From a virus: a stretch of 24,269 bases of DNA. Shown piece after piece: positions 12,001 to 16,646 of the stretch. The translations under genes and the position numbers were made by a program. The notes under the pieces are model-generated. The model was given only the letters and a program-made list of their open reading frames with translations. It made no database searches and was not told the origin of the DNA. The stretch covers positions 1 to 24,269 of the IMG/VR virus record IMGVR_UViG_3300020056_000161. One strand, 5' to 3'. Every line of letters begins with the position of its first letter. The first letter of the stretch is position 1.

Positions 12001-12588
12001 TAACACAGGGTTATTTGTTAATCCGTCTGGGGTAAAGATATAACTATAATCGCCTAATGCTTCTTGTATATCAACTTTATATGTGCTAGTAATTTCCTTT
12101 TCTTCACCTGGAACAACAACAGTTTGTGGTCCATTTGGTAGCCAATAGTACTCACGGAAGTTTGCAAACTTATCCCAATCAATATGAGGGTTCCATGCAT
12201 AAAATTCTTGTTTATTATTTCGACTATGGTTGTTATTTGTTCCGCCAAAGTTAGCAATTTGATTTATATAATCTCTGTATTCAGCGTAAAATTCAACATT
12301 ATCTAAATCGTCTTTAACAACAGCAACAGGTTCTAATTGATAATGTGCTCTTTCATTAGAAATTTCGTCAACATAGTTGTCACTGCTTTTAAATGCTTTA
12401 GCAGTTTTTCTACCAACATATCCGTTGATTTTTTGTGCAACACCCGGCTGTATTAGTTGGTCTAATGTTGACTGTAAAAACTTTTGGTTCTTATCAGATC
12501 TAAAATATTTTGGAAGGTGATAAGAACTTGTTCTTTTTTGTTTACCTTCGCCTGGTAATGGAAATTCGTTTTGATCTTCGTTAGCCAT
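1..12588 (-). CDS. Giant virion structural protein (at least 4196 aa, C-terminus outside window), in the gene 7 position after gp6
   Basis: The frame opens with ATG at 12588-12586 and I read it through to base 1 without a stop, so the protein exceeds 4196 residues. The ATG overlaps the gp6 stop as TAATG. A strong GGAGG lies 12 bases upstream, inside the last gp6 codons, and an in-frame TAG at 12597-12595 rules out an earlier start. Visible parts: an N-terminal region with wedge-like context (1-560); a block with PTPTKLGLYPLYEP near 979 and RPHTHPWEML near 1127; a GD..Y..YYTA motif near 1700; FG-GAP-like motifs between about 2118 and 3177; GxGY repeats near 3570 and 3930; and VxVxxNG sandwich modules near 700, 920 and 4040. 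The wording resembles giant structural proteins of marine T4-like phages (from memory, not searched). By position it replaces T4 gp7, the wedge initiator, but I see no decisive gp7 similarity. It probably acts in the outer baseplate or host-adsorption apparatus. Structural role is likely; the exact role is unknown. Confidence 0.8.
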   Translation of the reverse strand, partial: MANEDQNEFPLPGEGKQKRTSSYHLPKYFRSDKNQKFLQSTLDQLIQPGVAQKINGYVGRKTAKAFKSSDNYVDEISNERAHYQLEPVAVVKDDLDNVEFYAEYRDYINQIANFGGTNNNHSRNNKQEFYAWNPHIDWDKFANFREYYWLPNGPQTVVVPGEEKEITSTYKVDIQEALGDYSYIFTPDGLTNNPVLKLYRGVKYVFEVNTPGLPLTFKTARTLDEEFLITKDISAQAVEQGIIEITLGPDTPSEIFYVAENDVNVGGIIKVANQSEATVIDVEAEILGKKYYQTRDEWSLTNGLKIRFEGDVSPEIYQNSEWYVEGVGDEIKLVSDIDVEVSFPVGIDLVVPFDNEEGFDRLPFGTATGYPRDKDYITINRSSPDGNFWSRYNRWFHKDVIELAASILGSGDQIDQSQRANRPIIEFESGLKLYNFGTKSKQVIDLIDNFTTDAFSTIEGSLGYNIDSVQLSEGMRIIFLADTDPLVQGKIFEVKFIQFRGAGDQGQITLVPTEDSEPSPNENVLVTKGEDYAGSLWYYDGNNWNRAQEKVGTNQPPLFDLFDTSGYSFSDLVQYPANNFRGTKLFSYKEGTGSNDTVLGFPLSYRSIDNVGDILFDFNYNSDSYEYQINDITYTINAKAGYLRKFNERNQYKTVGRYEKANELSKQDVVLRYVNDGTRINYPINCYNKSALISDLEVKVFVNDRIQTEGIDYELIDTADKIKAVNFLNKLESDANIVITSKTATPKNSNGYYEIAHNLERNPLNENVAEFTLGEVTEHVSTITENVPNYIGTFPGPSNLRDIANQSVFGRKFIKNSSPLNLSMFSLLDRESNIINAMRFARKEYGKFKRLFLETAETLGYEGPTKQHVDVIIREIVKDKTNSMPFYFSDMAAHGPSITTRITVEDPDAEFFALKTPFNLKTLNTRAVTVYINGVQLLHNKDYVFNDEGYLEITAEKAFNDIIEINEYETTNGSYIPPTPTKLGLYPLYEPALYYDNSYPNSPLMLQGHDGSIIRAYGDFRDDLILDLERRIFNNIKVKYDPTVLDINNYVSGNYRDTGFSREEIYSPMITDFVQWLTLVDEDYTEHKYFNRLDSFSFNYKGMRGPNGQKLPGWWRGAYINMYDTDRPHTHPWEMLGFTIKPTWWNEQYGPAPYTSENRLLWEDIEKGIIREPNKPFIINKKYARPGIYQYLPVDAEGNLLSPSNANLPVSYDSTGIDGSFSFGDNAPVESAWRRSSDYPFAILTSWLTNNPAQLLSAGFDRSRQVRNKLGQLIYTPTGDHISTTDLVFPNTSEDPNEVLTSGLVNYIANYMSSNVTASFKQYGKRLKSIKNYLGFKLGGFTDKSKFKLILDSRTPLNKGNVFVPEENYNIILNTSSALKLVNYSGVIVQKETFGFVIRGYNSETPAFKYHRALPTTKDVFVNVGGISEPFTEWEPLQTYIEGKNIQFQGTFFKVLQTHTASSTFDPSKYVKIPKLPTTGGSEAFFRENFDTNNVEILPYGSVLNTIQEVVDFLLGYQSFLKSEGFRFEFFDGDAQVISDWKNSCREFMFWSTQNWAAGAIIAMSPVADEINFETEYSVVDNIFDNFYGYSLLKADGTKLTDEFTRINRTDPNKMRVQPRNSLDGVYAIKLPVVQKEHVVLIDNTSVFGDVIYQPSTGYRQERIKVLGYKTTDWDGSLNIPGFIYNEAKVREWQQWTDYDIGDLIKYKEFYYTADAKVIGAETFNSEEWTRLSSKPESTMTSNFEYKVNQFADFYSLDTDNFDVDQQQLAQHLIGYQKRQYLENIVNDEVSQYKFYQGMIADKGTRNSLDKLFDVLSSADKESLEFYEEWAIKQAQYGAAEGFDEVELALDELKYRADPQPIALTNQDSADTDLVYRIKDFEVFRKPKNYTNDFLPRTELLPQFTRTAGFVHLDDVALALGDYYDILDQKFNDIKNKNYVWISTENQSWNVYQHTITDRKVLSVQGNANAVSIGAEDKNQFIVTLDNAPSDIKVGDVIGLYDLIVTDRATTDSTYPISTQTTEPVEGFYKVLDVTLNKVVIETNEVIEDINACDGIVTKFVPVRVANYQEANKLAQQGIDKDTLIWIDEDDTSKWKVLKNSQSYNLLQKIPAEDTGANNNFGQALAVDGRNVTMALASPTADGNGKIFMYTRGGNNQNFQFTQIIEPPENLSDGGIAFGEGVAVSSDGKFIIAGSPDASNVKSKFKGNYDPNADYENTEIVRFSDSLWEAVVDIEGARDSQPFGSFGSIIEVIQGNNITQAEITFNNLITGNYPFTDAQDETDHILVRAPADAYIATGPGDTVFLDWYLTTSANQEAPATPRQPFDAEYDNINEEYLESGLTIVEKVDAVLYVNSVSTVPGDELQVDTIGASGYVAYSYTDEGRTTIYVKGSVGRWPVSGSLFLETGEFVGEFQRVAPVEEEVDTSDDLGGYWWFNTNGTYLPTTNNEDEGRALAVYNVIPNGKEDPGAAGGNVIDYANDDIFSGANSDHSYIRTLSYQGSPGAYGELDPILSDLFVMRAPKSLTDNLEIGDTIGVEVYRLPSFIDGSFVDITEIGLPYINVNKKHELVGLWDGYIDFELEETDDFGRPFEPRVGQFVRDRVTGATAKVEFYQRNGINATIFVSSKVGNWSLGTNHGASGDIEFLGDPNDPSPIYSVTRTLGDIKETSLGQDEIGIGKLCVFQLPGVLEPVPNTDTIKDAEYVIYKDFEILGLPTNPNIPDQTNFDWKEVFRIPTSGDGISNGFTNSGMYTVYARENISTFTSVGTFIVPDLIDGLGIGSKIKMAKRGDLYKAFIGCRGNGTPSNPGRIYFVNNGTDEEGVEYNWELAKDKRFKGEFSPERNYYVGDIVFLDGEFYTAKTNIQGNADNPDDPSAQFNILDWEVSTNDNIRSVDFLGYVPNDTQYVAGNDSSLQISMDNLVEFGQEFDVTDNGEVLVVVARYDGEANRVIVYRNQNDNYQKSQEILADDINSEFGASVSISQDGKLIAVGAPNGDTTVEESGKIYIYKQVNGQFELSQTLLSTAPVRGEDFGAELDFDGNTLFASAFNASSDDVTRFDGFRDRLYPGNNEPGKKYILDTDSEVVETTTFDNEFTTFRNEIANNGVVYVYERLNETLVFGQTLDFNDPGAKFFGRNITAKGNHIYMSLPKYANSDGKEGLVLDYRRDVTNPIWSTHRQPDLPADLSKIKRVMLYNKEKNIVVQNLDYIDVMQGKIAGPADQEIRYKTMFDPAIYNRGNSTNARINEFGNWGEQQVGQVWWDLKPAKFFDIRQGNIIYKTNNNNRVVPGGSIDVYEWVESKVLPSVWDTLSAQPEGEINGITGTTLHGDSAFVEKRVYDEIAQKFNKLFYFWVKNKTTIPNVENRSMSVQTIASLISDPEAAGYSFASFFGNGEFSLHNCKDLMNDSDIVLNIQYWTFSEPDSNIHNQYQILTEGLGTSSPYMEIENKWIDSLVGYDRQSRPVPDPNLSPRERFGILNKPRQGWFINRTEALKQLVDRVNSVLIENLIEEEKNITKLLDVDPQPSATTGLFDVTVDTEIDLDFIGVARAETAVITPVVENGKLIRVEITNPGRGYRVPPTYTIEGTGSGAEIKFTINAQGGIDTATVEEYGNNYGDNTEIIVRPFAALVVADSQIRGRWSLYNRNDATGGWIRVNSQAYDVTRYWTYVDWYAEGYNRFTEIDHVIDQSYELESLDDQFGDIVKILNVGGEGWLLLEKINNEDTTDYTINYKTIGRQNGTLQFTENLYNLEDSRVGFDTQTFDTQFFDSQPVEEIRIIMQALKEDILVNDLADEYNKLFFASLRYVFAEQGYVDWAFKTSFVKAKHNVGSLEQKVTFKNDSLESYEEYIQEVKPYKSSIREYLSTYDNLENSSSVVTDFDSSPRYDNITQTIETNNVRLLNNILTGQGERFVNYPERFWLENSSYKVVDIQISDAGEGYEFAPIIDIEGTATAEVSLGPGGKISSVKLINQGGNYYTSPEITINGTISEGGREAKLTAVLGDSKVRNMHTIIKFDRVSGNFFITQLDESETFAATGSQTEFTLKWPMDMRTNTVEVLVNGELVLNSEYDYENTYDPDTLLYYGKISFIDPPANNLEVEVNYKKSINLLQAQDRINLFYNPTSGQIGKDVSQLMEGVDYGGVEVKSFEFGAPPGWDTDKWYDGQWDVYDDTFEEEVFETDGSTLIFNLSKPFENGVKYNVY
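3060..6240 (-). other. Split FG-GAP/integrin-like beta-propeller domain inside the giant protein
   Basis: Seven FG-type motifs are visible in the translated giant frame: NNFGQALAVDG (about residue 2119), FGEGVAVSSDGKFIIAGSP (2178), GIGSKIKMAKRGDLYKAFIG (2777), FGQEFDVTDNGEVLV (2922), EFGASVSISQDGKLIAVGAP (2972), DFGAELDFDGNTLFASAF (3029) and FFGRNITAKGNHIYMSLP (3130). Several are followed by a GKIYIY/GVVYVY-type strand, as in FG-GAP blades. Integrin-like FG-GAP propellers have seven blades and usually bind ligands or calcium. Here blades two and three are separated by about 570 residues. Blade boundaries are my estimate; a six- or eight-bladed fold remains possible. Confidence 0.6.
4270..5990 (-). 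other. About 570-residue insertion between propeller blades 2 and 3
   Basis: This stretch covers residues of about 2200-2773 of the giant protein. It lacks FG-GAP motifs and looks like a set of beta-rich segments, with phrases such as ETDHILVRAPADAYIATGPG, WYLTTSANQE and FVRDRVTGATAKVEFYQRNG. It is acidic, rich in Asn, Gly and Thr, and has no transmembrane segment or coiled coil. The limits are approximate because the second blade lacks a clear closing strand before it. No family is recognised. Confidence 0.45.
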
Positions 12589-15500
12589 TAGAAGCTAATA
12601 CCTCCGTTATTAGAACTGCTCGAAGTAGTACCACTAATTCCATTAGTGATATCTTGTGCTCCGCTTGTAACTGTAGTACTTTGTACGCCTACATTTGGTG
12701 TAGTTGATTTAGATACAACTACGCCTTGTGCTTTTAATTTGGATGCTGTAATTCCATCAATAATATCAATATTATCAACCGTTGCACCGCTAATAAAAAT
12801 TTCGTCTGATTCAGATTTAATTTCATATAGCGATCCAAATGACTGATCGTCTTGAACAGGAACAATTATAAATGCTGCAATGTCTGGTGTTAGTTGAGTC
12901 ATTACATAATTTGCAAGTTCGGAGAAATAAAATGTTTCTCCAAAGTCCCAATTTTCTAATGCAAAAAATTCAGTTATTGCATTAATAACTCTTGTTTTAA
13001 CATCGTTGTCGTTAATAACTTTGTCTGGATTTTTAACAATTTTAAATCTAGCTTGCAAGTCGTCGTTAGCCTCTTGTCCAAATAGTATCTTATACTTAAC
13101 TGGATGATAGATAATTTCATCTGTAAGTGATTTAATTTTGTTTAACGAATTTCCATAATCAATATACAATTGGTCTGAGCTAGGTGGCAACGGTTTTGGT
13201 CCTGATCTTTGTAACAACCATAGCCTAAATTCATTATCATAATTTCTTGTTAGCATGTACATATCAATAAGATTGCTTGCACTAGGATCAATTCTTGATG
13301 AATTGCCTGCTGCATGAATGTATCTAAATTTGATATTGTCTCTACCTAATCTTGCTTTATAATTAGTAGTCAAATTTAACTTTAGTGCTGTTGTATCTAA
13401 TACTTCAAATATGTCTTCGTCTATGTAGTAAAATATTTGACCGTCATCGTAGTTACTAAAAGGTAATATTTCTGATTTGCTGTTTAATACTATAATATCT
13501 TGATTGATATTATTGAAATAGTTAAAATCTTCTACATTGTCTTCTGTTAGATATTTTTTAAATATGATATATTTAGAAGTAGTATTTGTATTTGGTGATA
13601 CAATTTCATCAAACAAATCTGCATCATCAACAATGCCGTCTTCGTCATCGTCAAAATAGCTAACTTCTAATTTTTTACTATCAATGTACCCTTCTGGATC
13701 TCTGTATGCATCAACAATTTCCCATTTAAAGTCTTGTGTAAACGGTGTAGTATTTGCTGTAGGATCTTGAGGATTAATATTTAAAACTGTAATAGTGTCT
13801 TTAACAATTTTACCTGTTTTGTTATTATAAATTTTGTCATTGCTATCATAGTAAAATCTAATTTCGTTATCACTTTCAAATACATAACGCATAGATCTGT
13901 AAGTTACAGAATATGATTCTCCATTTGTTTCAAATAGCAATAACCAACTTGCATCTAATTGTTGGTTAGTTGTATCACCAGTTTTACCTGTAGAAAATGC
14001 TTCGCCAATTGATAAGTTATTTTCAGTTACTAGTTTCCAAGTTGCATCGATTTGATCAAATCTTAGACCAAAAGTTTTATATGCAAAAATTTGATCATAT
14101 AATTGCTGTTTAACACCAGAACCTAAATCATTAGCAAGAGGTGGTTTAACTTCTGCAAGTATTGCATTTGTAGGAATAGTTTCGTTAACTAATACAGCGC
14201 CTAGACCGTCTTCTCTTTCTTCAAATCCAGTACCATTGATGCTAATAATTTTAACCCATTTATAATAAGTATCGCCTACTACACTTGCAGGACCTGATAC
14301 TAGATTTCCGTTTTTATCAAAATGATCTGTGCTTATATCAGGATCATTAGGATTTTCTTTTGCTACATATCCTGGAGATACAAATTTAATAAGTGTGCCT
14401 TCTTTAACTAGTCTTAGAATAGAACTTGTAAACGATCCTAAGGTTGAAGGAATGCCGTCAACGTTTGTAAAGTAGCCCGAAGTGAATTCAGTATCTTTAG
14501 TAGTTTGCTTCCATTTAATGTTTAGATCTCTTGTAAGTATTCTTGGAAACTTATCAAAATAGTAGTTTCTTACTTTTATGTCTTGTAGTATAGGAACAAT
14601 AACATTTTCAACTGCGCCTTCAACATCTGTTCTTGTAGTAAAAGTAAAGTTTCTAATTTTATCTTGATATTCTTTGTACACAACACCGTCGTTGCCATAT
14701 AGTGTTGTTTGACTATATTTTCCAGTAGCATCTACTAGATCAAAGTATCTACTAATACCACTACTTGTTCTGTTAACACTTTTTACTTTTACAATTTGTT
14801 GATTAGTTCCTAGAGGAGCGACTTGATAGTCCTCTCCAGTAATCATTCTATTTTGTGTATAATAAGTGCTTGGAGCTTTTGATTTAATACTCTCTGTAGT
14901 TTCACTTATGGAACTGTTGTCAACAGTATATTTTAAACCATACACTATTGTAATAGTTTCTTCTCTACCTTTTTTAGAAAGATAAGGAATATTTACTGTA
15001 ATATTTCTAAAGTCTTTAGGTCTTACAGTTACACGCTGATTCAATCCTGTTCTAAAGTAAACTTTAAAATTACCTTTTGGAAGATCACCAAATACACCGT
15101 CACTAAAAATTAAACTAATTCTATCATCAACTCTAGTTAAAACACTGAATATATTTCTTTCATTTTTCTGCACAGAATTATAAATGACATTGTTACCTTC
15201 TAATGCTTCTACTTGAGTCCATAATTCTTGCTCATTTCCAATACTGTCTAATTCATATAACCAAACGTCTGTATTGTTAATATTTGGTGTTTCAATTGCA
15301 ACTGTCTGATTGCTGCTTGGATTAGTAATCGAAAACGTGCCTTGGTCTAAAATACCTTGACGGAAATGACTGAAAAATCCTGTGTTGTTGCTTGACGGAC
15401 CTTTACCGTCTTCTCTGTATAAGAATGCAAAGTTGTTTCCTGGGTATGGTGGTTCTTCTAAAATAGTATCAGTAATGTCAGTTGATACTACTTCAAAACG

Positions 15501-16130
15501 TGTTGCACGACCGTCAATAGTTTTAGTAAAACTAAAAGTTGGAACATTGGTATTAATACTGTTAAATCTATACTGTTCGGTGCTAATACCAGCAATATTA
15601 TCTTTTTTGTTTGGTTTACCAAAAGTACCATTTACAGGCAATGCTGTGTTGATTACTTTGATAAATTGCTCATACCAGTTAACATTTGCAGGGTCATTCC
15701 ATACAATAGTTTGGTTTTGTAGATTAACACCGTTGCTGTCAATAATTTCTTCCGAAGTTCTTATGCTGTCAATTTTTAACAGTCCGTTTGCTACTTGATT
15801 ACGCTTTGGATTGTAGGAAAGCAAACGTGCTAAACGTAGTACCGATTCTCTACGTTCAGCAAGTTCTAAGTAGTTTTCACGTGCATTTAGGTCAATGCGG
15901 AAGCTGATGTTTTGTCCAAGGAAAGCAATAAGATCAATTAGTGCAAGGTATTCACTTGACTCTACATAATCGTTAAAATCTTCAGGATAATTTTCCCTTA
16001 GATATTGAATCATTGTTCGACGTAAATTGTCGAAATCGTAACTTTGAAAGTCTGCATTACGGAATGATTGGTAAACACGTTTCCAATCTTCAGTCTGCAA
16101 TAATCTATTTTGTCTATCTGTAGAGGACAT
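12588..16130 (-). CDS. 6: Baseplate wedge protein gp6 (long form, 1180 aa)
   Basis: T4 gp6 dimers form the inner iris ring joining neighbouring wedges. The N-terminus here matches the family: helical segments with SYDFDNLRRTMIQYLRENYP (about 30-50) and an ESSEYLALIDLIAFLGQN phrase (58-75), then RENYLELAERRES and LARLLSYNPKR. A baseplate-J-like core contains TGEDYQVAPLG near 425. The C-terminal FFALENWDFGETFYFSELA region (about 1040-1065) is the conserved end domain. It is nearly twice the length of T4 gp6 (about 660); the extra length lies mainly at about 490-1000. That insert holds a calcium-loop motif (827-838). The last 45 residues are Ser/Thr/Gly rich. ATG is preceded by AAGGA at 16142-16138 with a 7-base spacer. 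The gene follows gp25 after 54 bases and ends in TAATG with the giant gene. Confidence 0.93.
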   Translation of the reverse strand: MSSTDRQNRLLQTEDWKRVYQSFRNADFQSYDFDNLRRTMIQYLRENYPEDFNDYVESSEYLALIDLIAFLGQNISFRIDLNARENYLELAERRESVLRLARLLSYNPKRNQVANGLLKIDSIRTSEEIIDSNGVNLQNQTIVWNDPANVNWYEQFIKVINTALPVNGTFGKPNKKDNIAGISTEQYRFNSINTNVPTFSFTKTIDGRATRFEVVSTDITDTILEEPPYPGNNFAFLYREDGKGPSSNNTGFFSHFRQGILDQGTFSITNPSSNQTVAIETPNINNTDVWLYELDSIGNEQELWTQVEALEGNNVIYNSVQKNERNIFSVLTRVDDRISLIFSDGVFGDLPKGNFKVYFRTGLNQRVTVRPKDFRNITVNIPYLSKKGREETITIVYGLKYTVDNSSISETTESIKSKAPSTYYTQNRMITGEDYQVAPLGTNQQIVKVKSVNRTSSGISRYFDLVDATGKYSQTTLYGNDGVVYKEYQDKIRNFTFTTRTDVEGAVENVIVPILQDIKVRNYYFDKFPRILTRDLNIKWKQTTKDTEFTSGYFTNVDGIPSTLGSFTSSILRLVKEGTLIKFVSPGYVAKENPNDPDISTDHFDKNGNLVSGPASVVGDTYYKWVKIISINGTGFEEREDGLGAVLVNETIPTNAILAEVKPPLANDLGSGVKQQLYDQIFAYKTFGLRFDQIDATWKLVTENNLSIGEAFSTGKTGDTTNQQLDASWLLLFETNGESYSVTYRSMRYVFESDNEIRFYYDSNDKIYNNKTGKIVKDTITVLNINPQDPTANTTPFTQDFKWEIVDAYRDPEGYIDSKKLEVSYFDDDEDGIVDDADLFDEIVSPNTNTTSKYIIFKKYLTEDNVEDFNYFNNINQDIIVLNSKSEILPFSNYDDGQIFYYIDEDIFEVLDTTALKLNLTTNYKARLGRDNIKFRYIHAAGNSSRIDPSASNLIDMYMLTRNYDNEFRLWLLQRSGPKPLPPSSDQLYIDYGNSLNKIKSLTDEIIYHPVKYKILFGQEANDDLQARFKIVKNPDKVINDNDVKTRVINAITEFFALENWDFGETFYFSELANYVMTQLTPDIAAFIIVPVQDDQSFGSLYEIKSESDEIFISGATVDNIDIIDGITASKLKAQGVVVSKSTTPNVGVQSTTVTSGAQDITNGISGTTSSSSNNGGISF
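13617..13652 (-). other. Thrombospondin type-3/dockerin-like calcium loop encoded in gp6
   Basis: Residues 827-838 of gp6 read DDDEDGIVDDAD, an exact fit to the DxDxDGxxDxxD loop that binds calcium in thrombospondin type-3 repeats and related folds. It stands alone and lies in the part of gp6 that T4 lacks. Calcium binding is inferred from the pattern only. Confidence 0.6.
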
Positions 16131-16184
16131 CGGCTATTCCTTGTTTATACAATAATATTTAGCAGATATTAAAAAGTGCGTATA
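16131..16184 (-). promoter_or_regulatory. Intergenic leader of gene 6 with a CTAAATA late-promoter-like element
   Basis: On the minus strand CTAAATA occupies 16162-16156, about 26 bases before the gp6 ATG. It resembles the T4-type late -10 element (TATAAATA, recognised by gp55) and matches the element before gene 48. Late promoters of this class need no -35. The motif is short and AT-rich: from base composition I would expect about five chance copies per strand in this window, and it also occurs inside genes (for example near 13570). The evidence is positional only. Confidence 0.35.
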
Positions 16185-16192
16185 TTATTGTA
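16148..16192 (-). repeat. 11-bp perfect inverted repeat spanning the 25/6 junction
   Basis: TACAATAATAT (16148-16158) is exactly complementary to ATATTATTGTA (16182-16192), with a 23-base spacer. In the structural-operon mRNA this would be an A/U-rich stem-loop that includes the last gp25 codons and stop and ends just before the gp6 ribosome site. There is no U-run after it, so it does not look like an intrinsic terminator. Possible roles are RNA processing, mRNA stability or control of gp6 translation. Confidence 0.5.
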
Positions 16193-16634
16193 GGAAGCCT
16201 GCTTCTTCGTCAAACTTGAACTGAAGCTTCTCTACAATGCTATATGGAAGGTATGCTAATTCACATTCAATAAGTATACCACTTTCATATGAATCAACAG
16301 TTATTTGGTTAACTTGAACCCTTGGATCATAGTTTACAATTCTTGAAACATTGCTTATAATTGCGTTTCTTGCATCGTCTGTTAACGGTTCAAAAAGTAT
16401 GTCCCAAATAATAGTTCCAAATTCAGGATCACTTAGTTTTTCACCTTGGCGAATATGGAAATGATTGATGATATCTTGTTTTATTAGAGCAATATCGTAT
16501 AACACATGTGAACTTGTGTTTTCATCAACTGTGCTGAATCCTTTGTATGTAGGACCAGAATCTGCAATCTTATCATACGTTGTGTTAGATTTAACTTTAA
16601 TTTCTTGGTAAAGATTTTTTTCTAAAGTGCTCAT
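16185..16634 (-). CDS. 25: Baseplate wedge protein gp25
   Basis: gp25 is part of the wedge core that sits by the hub and primes sheath assembly. The family (GPW/gp25) signature is clear: HFHIRQGEKLSDPEFGTIIW (about 58-77), then DILFEPLTDDARNAIISNVSRIV and a YDPRVQVNQITV beta segment. The length, 149 aa, is a little above T4 gp25 (132 aa); the excess is N-terminal. The ATG lies 12 bases after the gp5 stop, and the likely ribosome site AAGG (16648-16645) overlaps that stop codon, so translation is probably coupled to gp5. The gp5-25-6 order is standard for marine T4-like phages. Confidence 0.95.
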   Translation of the reverse strand: MSTLEKNLYQEIKVKSNTTYDKIADSGPTYKGFSTVDENTSSHVLYDIALIKQDIINHFHIRQGEKLSDPEFGTIIWDILFEPLTDDARNAIISNVSRIVNYDPRVQVNQITVDSYESGILIECELAYLPYSIVEKLQFKFDEEAGFLQ

Positions 16635-16646
16635 AACGTATTTACC

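Noticed and set aside
13561-13580. CTAAATA element inside gp6 as a further late promoter
   Set aside because: It is far from any start codon on that strand; about five chance copies per strand are expected at this base composition.
15382-15798. 138-codon open frame on the plus strand, antisense to gp6
   Set aside because: It lies wholly within the well-supported gp6 frame, has no ribosome site of note, and reads as a complement of coding sequence.
16131-16192. Intrinsic terminator between genes 25 and 6
   Set aside because: The stem is almost all A/T and is not followed by a T-run on the minus strand, and both flanking genes belong to the same structural operon.
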